Source: Locusta migratoria
Taxonomy: Eukaryota; Arthropoda; Insecta; Orthoptera; Acrididae
Direction of reading: 5' to 3'
Assembly: GCA_026315105.1 (NCBI GenBank)
Contig: CM048755.1
Span: 216,430,333-216,494,332, forward strand
Length of the DNA: 64,000 nucleotides
The position numbers and the translations under genes were made by a program. The notes under the pieces are model-generated. The model was not told where the DNA came from. It saw nothing but the letters and a program-made list of their open reading frames with translations, and made no database searches. Below are positions 54,592-64,000 of the stretch, piece after piece. Position 1 is the stretch's first letter. Every line of letters begins with the position of its first letter.

Positions 54592-55252
54592 CAAAGCTTG
54601 TAACGAAGCTATAGATTACTTAAGAAATAAAGGTAGCTCATAACACAAAAATGAAATTATATCAGTCAGAAACAGCTATGATGTAAACGCTAAAGATCAT
54701 TGCAATACGCACTTTAATATATTAAAGGTAGTAATGCGTTTTCAGAAAGGATAACCACTTCATGTAACAAAGTAAGGACCTAAGCACATGGGATATAGCG
54801 AAGGAAGAATCAGAGATAAAGAGGGCAAGAAGAACAATAATGCAGAGAATGTAAATGAGACATGGATAGCAGATGTGTGCTGTGTTGCTAAACTTCTCAT
54901 TAAGCATGTCACAGCTGTTGTTAAAAACCAGTCACAACAAATAACTACAGTAATATCACGCTCTCAAAATCAGTAAAATTTATATGCACCACAAAAACCT
55001 TAATATATAGCGGCTATGATAATAAATCAACAAATGTTAAATAGTATCCTTTTGACTTTAGTGACATTTTATGTTATTTGTCAATCAGTTATTTATCAAT
55101 GAATCATTTCCGGAACTGTTGAAATATGCAGTAGTTAAGCATTTGTATAAGATAGGAGATAAAGACATACCACCTAATTTCCTTTCAATTTCAAACTTTG
55201 ATTTCTCCAGAAATTTGGCAAAATCTTCTTAACCAGATGACCACAAATAAAA
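54592..55252. other. No gene recognised
   Basis: AT-rich spacer up to the Tc1 element. Confidence 0.5.
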
Positions 55253-55254
55253 TA

Positions 55255-56637
55255 CACTCCTGGCCATTAAAATTGCTACACCACGAAGAGGACGTGATGC
55301 AGCCGCGAAATTTAACCGACAGGAAGAAGATGCTGTGATATGCAAATGATTAGCTTTTTAGAGCATTCACACAAGGTTGGCGCCAGTGGCGACACCTACA
55401 ACGTTTCCAACCGATTTCTCATACACAAACAGCAGTTGACCGGCGTTGCCTGGTGAAACGTTATTGTGATGCCTCGTGTAAGGAGGAGAAATGCGTACCA
55501 CCACGTTTCCGACTTTGATAACGGTCGGATTGTAGCCTATCGCGATTGCGGTTTATCGTATCGCGACATTGTTACTCGCGCGATCTAATGACTGTTAGCA
55601 GAATATGGAATCGGTCGGTTCAGGAGGGCAATACGGAACACCGCGCTGGATCCCAAAGGCCTCGTATCACTAGCAGTCGAGATGACAGGCATCTTATTCG
55701 CATGGCTGTAACCGATCGTACAGCCATGTCTCGATCCCTGAGTCAGCAGATGGGGACGTTTGCAAGGCAACAACCATCTGCACGAACAGTTTGACGACGT
55801 TTGCAGCAGCATGGACTATCAGCTCGGAGACCATGGCTGCGGTTACCCTTGACGATGCATCACAGACAGGAGGGCCTGCGATGGTGTACGCAACGACGAA
55901 CCTGGGTGCACGAATGGCAAAACGTCATTTTTTCGGATGAATCCAGGTTCTATTTACAGCATCATCGTTGTCGCATCCGTGTTTGGCGACATCGCGGTGA
56001 GTACACATTGGAAGCGTGTATTCGTCATCGCCATACTGGCGTATCACCCGGCGTGATGGTATGGGATGTCATTGGTTACACGTCTCGGTCATCTCTTGTT
56101 CGCATCGACGGCACTCTGAACAGTGGCCGTTACATTTCAGATATGTTACGACCCGTGGCACTACCCTTCATTCGATCCCTGCGAAACCCTACATTTCAGC
56201 GGGATAATGCACGACCGCATGTTGAAGGTCCTGTACAGGCCTTTCTGGATACGGAAAATGTTCGTGTGCTGCCCTGGCCACCACATTCTCCAGATCTCTC
56301 ACCAACTGAAAACGTCTAGTCAATGGTGGCCGATCAACTGGCTCGTCACAATACGCCAGTCACTACTCTTGATGAACTGTGGTATCGTGTTGAAGCTGCA
56401 TGGGCATCTGTACCTGTACACGCCATCCAAGCTCTGTTTGACTCAATGCCCAGGCGTATCAAGGCCATTATTACGGACAGAGGTGGTTGTTCTGGGTACT
56501 GATTTCTCAGGATTTATGCACCCAAATTGCGTGAAAATGTAATCACATGTCAGTTCTAGTATAATATATTTGTCCAATGACTACTCATTTATCATCTGAA
56601 TTTCTTCTTGGTGTAGCAATTTTAATGCCTAGTAGTG
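55255..56637 (+). mobile_element. Tc1 transposon, nearly complete (1383 bp)
   Basis: Terminal inverted repeats CACTCCTGGCCATTAAAATT and the inverse of AATTTTAATGCCTAGTAGTG share 28 bp with a few mismatches and continue into GCTACACC. TA flanks both ends (55253-55254 and 56638-56639). The size is close to that of autonomous Tc1 elements, and the transposase is recognisable over its whole length with only three clear lesions. Confidence 0.93.
55469..56502 (+). pseudogene. Tc1 transposase, three inactivating lesions
   Basis: Start ATG, then an N-terminal helix-turn-helix (DFDNGRIVAYRDCGLSYRDI), a frameshift near 55585, the second HTH (DLMTVSRIWNRSVQEGNTEH), GSQRPRITS (AT-hook-like GRPR region), a TGA at 55792-55794, then HGLSARRPWLRLPL, VIFSDESRFYL (first catalytic Asp), RIRVWRHRGE, GVMVWDVIGY, FQRDNARPHV (second Asp), PPHSPDLSPTENV (catalytic Glu, DD34E), a TAG at 56317-56319 in place of the usual Trp, and a C-terminus ending GCSGY. 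The enzyme would cut and paste the element at TA sites. All three catalytic residues survive. Confidence 0.92.
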
Positions 56638-56939
56638 TATTATCCATATCACAATTACGATATCTGAAATGTTTTCATGTCGAGAAGGCTTCAAACTTCA
56701 TGAGGAAGATTTGACCTCGATATGAAGCGGTTTATAGTTAGTAGGAGACATGGAGCAGCTGGCTCACGGGAGTAAACGAGAAGGTAAGTTGAGAACTATT
56801 TATCGTTCGATTTCACTAAAATTACAGTTGATATAAGCATCACCTGACAAGGAACTACTGAAATTTAGACACGCGCGATGCATGTAGTATCAATGAGCGT
56901 ACTTCCCGTGTGTAGAATGGGATAGATGCATGATCTACC

Positions 56940-57325
56940 TTAGTTTGAGCGAGGGCAGACTGTCATGGCCTGAAGGCTCGTCGCGGTCTTTGAGTATACT
57001 GCTCGACTTGTTGGGTCTTCAAGGAGTGCTGTGACGAGTCTCTTCATTAAATGACGAAACAAGGTAACACCACGTCCAAAGGTGGAGGATCTGGGTAGCG
57101 ACCCATCATCACAGATGTCGGCTAACACTCCTAACGATGGACTTCCACGGCGGACATCGGCAACTACGACTGAACTGGGCACGTGGCCATTGTTACTGGA
57201 CATTGCTGCAGCTGTAGAAGGTTGCATGATCTGATGAACCCTGATACCTTCTTCATCGCGTTTACGGGAGAGTGCGAATTCATTGTTTTCCAGGAGTCTA
57301 CCTCCTTAACACGTTTACTGTAGTA
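56940..57325 (-). CDS. Orphan open frame, unrecognised
   Basis: About 127 codons are open on the minus strand without an upstream Met at the 5' limit (possible internal Met at 57227). The sequence includes LLENNEFALSRKRDEEGIRV, HQIMQPSTAAAMSSNNGHVP, SSVVVADVRRGSPSLGVLAD, GSLPRSSTFGRGVTLFRHLM and a basic/polar end. Composition is protein-like rather than low-complexity. It could be a decayed exon or part of an unlisted transposon next to the Tc1 end at 57.5-57.8 kb. I do not recognise it and assign no function. Confidence 0.25.
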
Positions 57326-57454
57326 CGGAGACACGCTGACGGCGACCAAGTTATACTTTGGGAAACATTTACGTGGGCATCCATGGGTCGAGTGGAGCTC
57401 GTGTAAGGCACCTTGTTAAGCAAGAAGTATTAGAGACCACGCTGACCGCATGGT

Positions 57455-57765
57455 GACGATCACGTTTCCAAACAGCAGTGGCAGTTTTCGACATGATATT
57501 TCGTCATTTCACATGGCCAGGAGTGTGTTAGTGGGGTACGCGGAACACAGTGGAGAGTTGTAGCTGATGTGCTGAACCCCCAACTCGCCAGATCTGGAAC
57601 CGATCGAACACATCTGGGATGTGATTGAACATGGCGTCGGAAATTAAATGACTTGTGTGTGATTATGTGTGCGAACTCCTTCAAGCATCCTACCAACCCT
57701 ATCCGTGCCAAACGTGCAAATATCGTGTTAGGTACGTGGTCATAACGATCTGGCTGACCAGTGTA
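57455..57765 (+). pseudogene. Tc1/IS630-type transposase end with terminal repeat
   Basis: The plus strand reads TPNSPDLEPIEHIWDVIEHG (catalytic Glu block) followed by a short C-terminal tail. The right end (GGTCATAACGATCTGGCTGACCAGTGTA, here broken at 57735-57745 and beyond) matches a familiar Tc1-like terminus of type CTGGTCAGCCAG. The rest of the transposase is unreadable. A different lineage from the other Tc1 copies. Confidence 0.6.
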
Positions 57766-58077
57766 TATTATCAGCTATGTTTGATGATTTATTTGCTCCA
57801 CATTGAAACATATTCTTATCCCTAACGGCACAGTGCATAGAAGAACTTTACATATCCTTTAGGATGAACTGGTGCGGTTAATTGATAAATTGCGCGACTA
57901 TGTTTTGTACTTCAGGTGTCTGACATTCACAAAGATGCTCATTTGATTGTATATTTTCGTTACGTTGATCAGTTTAACATTCGAGAGGAATTGCTTTTCT
58001 GTGAGCGGATTCGACACGGCCAATACTTTCCTAACAAAATTGGAATATCGTAGAACAGGTGCATTGTAGTATGCAGA

Positions 58078-58280
58078 AAAAAATGTTCAAATGTTTGTTA
58101 AGCTTATGGGACTTAACTGCGGGGCCATCAGTCCCTAAACTTAGAAACTCCTGTAAACTAACTTATACTAAAGACAACAGAAACATCCATGCACGAGAAA
58201 AGATTCGAACCCCCGACGGGGAACGGCCTCTCGCATCGGAGTATAGCGCGTCAGTGCGCCCGGCCACTCCACCGCGGCGG
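58078..58280 (-). mobile_element. SINE-B copy
   Basis: Complete minus-strand copy, TSD AGTATGCAGA (58068-58077 and 58281-58290), head inverse CCACTCCACCGCGGCGG. Confidence 0.9.
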
Positions 58281-58290
58281 AGTATGCAGA

Positions 58291-58699
58291 GATGGAACTC
58301 ACTCAGTGTCTGGAATTCGTGGTGGATTATAAGCGAAAATTAAAGATGTAGCTCCTGATACCGACTGGACTCATTGCGTGACACATCGTGACGATCTGGC
58401 AGTTAATGAAGGTAGCCTACCGCTCCAGAAGTGTTGCAAACGGTGATGAAAACCGTTAACATTTTAAAGACAAAATCTATAAATTCAAGTAACCCATGAG
58501 GGTAAGGGTATTACACTCTTCTTTTCTGGTAATGTTTGGTAACCTTCAAGTGGTGAAGTACTAAATTGAATAATTTAACTGAGGTACTGTGTTTCTTAAA
58601 GGAGAAAAGTTACTATGTGCAGATTGTTCCGAGAAGGTAAAGCGACTGCATAGTAAGCAGTAGACCCCGGCTTGAAGCCCGTTCCTGTATGAAATGAAT
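58291..58699. other. No gene recognised
   Basis: Spacer between two SINEs, without motif-bearing frames. Confidence 0.5.
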
Positions 58700-58710
58700 G
58701 CCTTGCCTCA

Positions 58711-58908
58711 AAATGTTCAAATCTTTGTAAAGGTTATGGGACTTAACTACGGGGTCATCAGTCCCTAAACTTACAAACTACTTATGAACTACTTACGAAC
58801 TAGGACGGCACAAATATCCATGCCCGAGGGGGGATTCGAACCCCCGACCGTAGTGGCCGTGCAGACCGTGACTGTAGCGCCTCAGTCCCCTCGGCCACCG
58901 CGGCCGGC
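58711..58908 (-). mobile_element. SINE-A copy
   Basis: Complete minus-strand copy with perfect TSD GCCTTGCCTCA (58700-58710 and 58909-58919). Confidence 0.93.
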
Positions 58909-58919
58909 GCCTTGCCTCA

Positions 58920-59324
58920 TAATCAGTATCTTTGATATGTCGAGACCAACATGTCATTGGAATGTGAATTTATTTGATACTAAAGTTCACTTCGGAATGC
59001 CTTCCCCAGAAGACTTAGATAAAATTAATTTCATTGAAAATTCGTACAAAATGTTCCTGGACTATCATATCTACATACGTTGGAAACTGCAGGTGGTTCG
59101 GAATTTGAAGGTTCGTTGTTAATAGAGCTCAACACTTTACACGTAGAACGCGTTTATTGCTAACACATGCGTACACTCAGTACAGACTGCCTCCTGCTTG
59201 GAGTGCTCCACTATTTATACATAGAAAGAATTTTCTGGAACTTAAAATTACATAAAACATCAGAAACATGTAGAACATTCTAGAAATAGTAAAAACAAAG
59301 AAATAAATTTATTTCTGCGGAAGG
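58920..59324. other. No gene recognised
   Basis: A plus-strand frame crossing from the SINE into 59122 is an artefact of the SINE sequence plus unique DNA. Confidence 0.45.
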
Positions 59325-59392
59325 CGGGATTTGAACTGTGGACTGCAATCACAGATATATGCTATGCTAACCACTGCACCACGCGGTCCGTC
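59325..59392 (-). repeat. tRNA-like sequence (SINE head or tRNA pseudogene)
   Basis: The minus strand reads GGACCGCGTGGTGCAGTGGT, TAGCATAG, a stem around CTGTGATTGCAG, and AGTTCAAATCCCGCC: A- and B-box motifs at tRNA spacing. It resembles the SINE-C head. The following minus-strand sequence (AAATAAATTTATTTCTTTG) may be its SINE body. Arm mismatches argue against a functional tRNA. Confidence 0.5.
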
Positions 59393-59641
59393 GGAAGAGC
59401 AGTTAAAAGCAGTTAAAAATCACCGAATGGTTCTCTATCTTCATTCGTCGGATAAACCGAACGGATTATCTGAAGTTGATGAGCAAATCTAAACTGCATG
59501 CGATTCATCTTTATCGATGGCTCAAAAATGATTTTGTATCATAGAAAGGGCAGTGGAAACCATAGAGTCTAGCTATTCTTTGGCTTATGCTCTGCACGTC
59601 CGACAAACTACGGAAAGTAATTGCGACGATATTAGGTTATA

Positions 59642-60330
59642 CGAGGCGCGTCCAGAAAGTACGTTCCGTTTCAATTTATCTCCGCTGCAGCGCTGTGATT
59701 GCAGTTTCGCACATGCGCTGTAGACGATGTGTATCAAGGAAAAGAACGTCCGCCATTTGGAGATCACTGTCAGTTACGTACGCTTTGTTGTGCTTGTTTG
59801 AAATGTCGGCGTTGATTGAAAATCCCGCCGCCTGTGAAATCAGGTCGGTGATTCGGTTTCTGAATGCGAGGAAAGTGAAACCAAATGAAATTTATCGGCA
59901 AATTTGCAATGTTTACGGTCCAAATGCGATGAGTGATTCGATGTTGAGAAGATGGGTCCGACAGTTCAATGGCGGGCGTAGTGATGTGCACGATGAAGAA
60001 CGAAGTGGACGTCCACCTTTGGTTACAGAAGAACTGGTTCACGCGATTGATGACAAGATCCAGGAAAACCGTAGGTTTACAATTAGTGCTCTCGCTATGG
60101 ACTTCCCCCAAAGAAACTGTTTCCAACTGGTTGAAGACACAGGCGTCAGATTTCTATGAAGACGGTATACAAAACCTGTGCCACGCTATGACAAATGCCT
60201 GCAAAATTTCGGCAGTTATGTGGAAAAGTAGTTTAAAAGTTGTAGAATTTTGTGCAATAAAAATTTCTTCTGTATCTGTGTACAATTTCATTTTATTACC
60301 AAACGGAACTTACTTTCTGGACGCGCCTCG
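59642..60330 (+). mobile_element. mariner deletion derivative 1 (keeps N-terminus)
   Basis: Terminal repeats CGAGGCGCGTCCAGAAAGTA and its inverse, TA at both ends (59640-59641 and 60331-60332), 689 bp against roughly 1.3 kb for a full mariner. The right portion and ~75 bp of right flank match derivative 2 (60608-61301). Confidence 0.93.
59803..60232 (+). pseudogene. mariner transposase with catalytic core deleted
   Basis: From the ATG: a helix-turn-helix (AACEIRSVIRFLNARKVKPN, EIYRQICNVYG), a second DNA-binding helix (MLRRWVRQFNGGRSDVHDEE), RSGRPPLVTEELV, then at about residue 103 (near base 60109) the sequence jumps to the last ~40 residues of the protein (TVSNWLKTQASDFYEDGIQN, LCHAMTNAC-like C-terminus) in a shifted frame. 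The entire DDD catalytic region is missing. The product, if made, could bind ends but not cut. Confidence 0.88.
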
Positions 60331-60607
60331 TAAAATATAAACGTACTCATACCAATGTTATTCGAAGATTAAAACGTGATCGAATCTTCACTCGGTTTCA
60401 TTATACTTAGGACAACTCTAAAAACTATTTTGATCATTGTTTGTTATTCATGGGTATGTGCTGAGTTAGAATTAAAGTGGGTAAATACCTACATATCTTC
60501 TTGCGTGGTAAACACATAGATCGTACCTACATATTGATGAGTAGAAAAAGTAAGTTCATTATTAAGCTGTTGAAGAATGTGAAATTCTTTTTTTTTAGTG
60601 CATATTA

Positions 60608-61301
60608 CGAGGCGCGTCCAGAAAGTAAGTTCCGTTTGGTTATATAAAACGAATAGGTACAGATACAGAAAAAATAGTGATTGTACAAAAATCTACAACT
60701 GTTAAACTACTTTTCTAGATAGCTTCCGAAATTTTGTAGGCAATTGTCATAGCATGGCACAAGGTTTTGTGCGCCTTTTTCATAGAATGTTGTCGCCTGT
60801 GTATTCAACCACGTGGTAACATGTTCTTTCAGCTCGTCATCATCGTTGTAGTGTTGTCCACCAAGGACAGATTTCAGGTGTAAGAAGAGGATTACTGTCA
60901 AAAGATTTTTTTACACGATAATGCCTGACCTCACACACCGAATGTGCCCAAACAATTCTTACGGAAATTTCAATGGGACCTTTTTGATAATCCTCCATAC
61001 AGCTCGGACTCTCTCCTAGCGACTTTCCTCTCTTCTTACACCTAAAATCTGTCATTGGTGGTCAACACTTCAACGATGATAAAGAGCTGTTACCACATGG
61101 TTAAATACACAGGCGGCAACCTTCTGTGAAGGATGCATGCAAAAACTTGTGGCACACTACGACAAGTGCCTACAAAATTTCGGCAGTTATGTGGAAAAGT
61201 AGTTTAAGAGTTGTAGAATTTTGTGCAATAAAAATTTCTTCTGTATCTGTGTACAATTTCATTTTATTACCAAACGGAACTTACTTTCTGGACGCGCCTT
61301 G
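60608..61301 (+). mobile_element. mariner deletion derivative 2, palindromic (keeps C-terminus twice)
   Basis: Same terminal repeats and TA flanks (60606-60607 and 61302-61303), 694 bp. The right half, plus strand, encodes FLHDNARPHTPNVSKQF (second catalytic Asp), NPPYSSDSLLATFL (third-Asp block) and the C-terminus. The left half (60608-60899) is an inverted copy of the C-terminal part (minus strand LHLKSVLGGQHYNDDDELKE, TTWLNTQATTFYEKGAQNLV). Arms are about 270-290 bp with about 80% identity by eye, around a ~130-bp spacer. Confidence 0.9.
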
Positions 61302-61376
61302 TAAAATATAAACCTACTCATATCAGTGTTATTCGAAGATTAAAACGTGATCGAATCTTCACTCGATTTTATTCAG
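61100..61376 (+). repeat. Duplicate of 60130-60410 (mariner 3' end plus flank)
   Basis: Similarity between the two loci continues about 75 bp beyond the TA into flanking DNA (AAAATATAAAC-TACTCATA, GTTATTCGAAGATTAAAACG), so this part was duplicated as a genomic segment, not by independent transposition. Confidence 0.85.
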
Positions 61377-62733
61377 TGTCTTTGAACGGTGAATTATTCG
61401 CAGTGATTCTTGTCAGTACCACAAAAATGACCATCTTTTCTGGTCCCAAATTCAGAACACTTTAAAAATGTTTGATATTCCACTAAAGATGGTATTTCTC
61501 TCTTCAGTGTGATGCACGTATCCTTGCAGTCCTAGTGGCGCTACTTTTCTTGTTTCTCTTCGTGAGGTAGCGATTGTATTAAGACGTCCTAGGCAACTTT
61601 TTTAATATATTAAGCTTTTTTTTAAAGTGGCGAATGTTAATTGTTTTAAAGAAATGAAAGACTACATATAATGTTTTACAATAAATTAATCACAAATTAT
61701 GTAAACATGTTGAGTGTAATAATTGTAAAAAATCACTTCTGTTTATTACAAGAAGTACATTAAGTTATCAATGGTACGAATTTTCTTCAGTGTGTATAAT
61801 TCAGCTCTACATAAAATAATGTAACATAAGTTTCATCATATTTCTCTCCAGACATTTAGATGGCTTTCAAAATTTTGCACCAGGTTGTATTTTGTAATTG
61901 ATCTACGTATAATTCACGTAGGAAAGTATCCTTGAAGTAGCAGAACTATTTTTCATGATGGCAAAAGAGAAAAGCTGTTAACTGCATATAAATCTGGCTG
62001 AAGTGACAAATCTTTTCAAACCATCTTAGAACTGGCAAAGCACTGTTAGCAGTCCATTAACTCATTATGTCACTGGTTACAAACTGATTGATACGTTTGA
62101 TCCTATATTTAATTTTCAGGAAACTAAACACATAGCGCAGCAAGTCGCGTTCGAATGTAAAATGTTACTTGGTCCTAATTACTGTTCGTCTCGCGATTGC
62201 ATTCAAGTTTACGTCAATTTCGTCTCATTTCAACATTCCATTCATACTGATTTTCTATTTCAGAGCCTGCAATCAATGTTTGGTTCGTAAGAAGTCCAAT
62301 ATTGTTTCTATTTACTCCCCTATTGTGACGATTTTTAAACAGGGTCTTGAAACTTCATTCCGATAGGCGTAATAATAACCAAGTATCTCATTACGGCGGA
62401 AAGTTATTTACTAATTAGCTTTACCAAGTTATCAACAGAAGCTCATCACAGATTCACCCGGATAATGTTGCAGAAAGATAACTTTGTGAGAAGTTTCTTT
62501 GTGGTGATGTTTTCCTGTATTGTCTTGACCTCAACAATAACTCTCGCTATCTCCTTATGCCGGCTTCCTTCATGCTGTGCTTCGGCTTCTCCCTTTAAAA
62601 TTTAATTCCTTCAGTTTATTCCAAATTTATATAACCTAAAGTTCACCTGTTTCATATGCGGATTTCAATTCGAATCTGTACAAACATCACGAGATATATC
62701 GCTATAAACGTGACAAGACCCTGATAATTTGTA
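61377..62733. other. No gene recognised
   Basis: AT-rich, apparently unique DNA. It may include the leader of the Gag-like relic that follows, but no LTR or primer-binding site was seen. Confidence 0.45.
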
Positions 62734-64000
62734 ATGAGCAGTAAGGTTTCAGTTTTGAGAGAACAGATTGAAAACTTACTTACATCCACAGAACAGGAAC
62801 TAGATGAACAGTTTAAGTCACAACAGGGTACTACAAAATACAATTCAGTACAGCTACACAACGTTACTAAACGACGGTTATACAGACTAAAGAAACGACA
62901 AAACCAGATTGTAGAGCAAATGATAAGACGCGAAGAAATTGAGTCAAGGTTTGAAAAATTAAAATCAGCACAACATAATTTGCCTACAGTTATTTCAAGT
63001 GAAGTAAAAAGTTAAACGCTCAGATGCATGAAGTAGAACAGATAGTGAACAGTAAATTTTCAGATGTACAACAGTAAGTAGTTAATGAAATATTGGACGC
63101 AGCAGTCGCAAAAATTTCCTCGGTCGTAGACGAAGTAGCAGGCTACAAACAAACAATCATACTGAAGATTTTACACAATTAAAGATAAAGCAGGAAAATT
63201 TAGAAAGTATCATTATCAAATTACCAGTCAAGCTGTAAATATTATTAAGGAAAAACATGACAGAGTACAGCAATTCTTACTAACAACAGAAGCAAAATGA
63301 CAATACGATCTTACAGCTGTCAAGTCAATCATAAATAATCAAATGTTTCACTCTCGACAGGACACGTCTATAGAAAACACGCCATGTGACAGGGATTGTA
63401 TAAAAAGCAAAACAAATACGCTCCACTCTCAGTTCAATCAGGCCACACTTACTAATTTTATGTCAGACAGGTCACATTAGTGAATTACATCTTGCGACTC
63501 CAGTGGCCTTGACGAACAAGTTGTAGAGAAATCACATCATGTAAAATCCTTCCTCTACGGTGAAAATACTGTCACTTCTGTTATGCTCGGGGAGAGCACG
63601 GTCAACCATCATTAGTTTCAGGTGTTCATAAATGAAAACAGAACTGTCCTCCCTGTTGTCTATTTGCAATCCTTCAAAGGATTACTGCCATAATAATGGT
63701 CCAAAAAATGAATGATACGATTTATTGTAGGATACTTCTAGGGCGAGGGGACTATTTGGGCCGCACGTACCTTCCAATACTGTGACACTTTCAATGAATT
63801 CGAGAAGGCAGTTTTATCGAAATTTTGGTCACCTACTGTGCAGGAGAGATTTCGAAACAAAGTGTACAATCCGCAGCCTTTTAATGAAAGACGCGGGAGC
63901 TTGAGGAAATATCTTGAAAAATACTTCAACAAAGCCAAATTTTTCGATGACACGCTTCGTCACAGAGAAGTACTCCGTGCGTTTATAAGCAATTTGCCAA
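62734..64000 (+). pseudogene. Gypsy-type Gag relic, cut by window end
   Basis: A 93-codon frame (62734-63015) begins MSSKVSVLREQIENLLTSTE and is a Lys/Glu/Gln-rich coiled coil. After several stops and frameshifts, an open stretch 63742-64000 reads IWAARTFQYCDTFNEFEKAV, LSKFWSPTVQERFRNKVYNP, RRGSLRKYLEKYFNKAKFFD and VLRAFISNLP, a retrotransposon-gag capsid pattern. The same order (coiled coil, then capsid with F-x-x-FE-x-x-F-x-x-KYW) is seen in the intact ORF at 35735-36913, suggesting related families. Stops make it non-functional. Pol, if present, lies beyond the window. Confidence 0.6.

Noticed and set aside
5622..58908. Possible functional tRNA genes at the SINE heads
   Set aside because: The heads have A- and B-boxes, but mismatched acceptor and anticodon arms, and they are fused to the same SINE body in every copy.

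Overview
The window looks like intergenic DNA from a large, repeat-rich insect genome, most likely an orthopteran (locust or grasshopper). That assignment is an inference: it rests on about 25 copies of tRNA-headed SINEs that I associate with locust genomes, on insect-type Tc1/mariner, hAT, pogo, Gypsy-type and non-LTR elements, and on the absence of any bacterial-style gene organisation. I found no convincing intact host gene, rRNA, functional tRNA or CRISPR array. Nearly everything recognisable is a transposable element or its remains, separated by AT-rich sequence in which I see nothing.

Layout. 0-5 kb: unannotated DNA, a (GT)n tract, a decayed pogo-like transposon (2.8-4.1 kb) and a Tc1 relic. 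5.6-7.9 kb: three SINEs and a minus-strand non-LTR reverse transcriptase relic. 9.1-11.5 kb: a Tc1 copy carrying two SINEs, then a 651-bp TIR element. 13.6-17.7 kb: a SINE, a mariner-like MITE, a TTAA-flanked foldback element, and a second Tc1 copy split by a 1000-bp solo LTR. 18.7-20.7 kb: nested SINEs, up to three layers deep. 22.5-27.4 kb: a mariner transposase relic split by a 3.6-kb LOA-like LINE whose reverse transcriptase domain is still open. 27.6-31.8 kb: SINEs and a minus-strand Gypsy integrase relic. 32-33.7 kb: a tRNA-like repeat and the Gag of that Gypsy relic. 34.0-40.4 kb: a young LTR retrotransposon with an intact 392-codon Gag-derived reading frame but no reverse transcriptase or integrase. 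40.5-47 kb: SINEs, an RTE-like LINE tail, a foldback element, and a hAT nested in a hAT. 48.8-52.9 kb: SINEs, a tRNA-armed inverted-repeat element, and a Mutator-like transposase exon. 54.4-61.4 kb: SINEs, a nearly complete Tc1, another Tc1 end, an orphan ORF, and two complementary mariner deletion derivatives. 62.7-64 kb: a Gag-like relic cut by the window edge.

The elements do not form a pathway; they record a history of insertion. Many insertions keep 7-18 bp target-site duplications (TSDs), and two Tc1 paralogues supply empty-site controls, so several relative ages can be read directly. SINE families A, B and D share one 3' body but carry different tRNA-like heads. The most unusual items are the gag-only LTR element, the inverted tRNA-like elements (50.1-50.7 and 32.0-32.6 kb), the paired and partly palindromic mariners (59.6-61.4 kb), and the short A-tailed SINE-E. 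All alignments were made by eye, so percentages and some boundaries are approximate.
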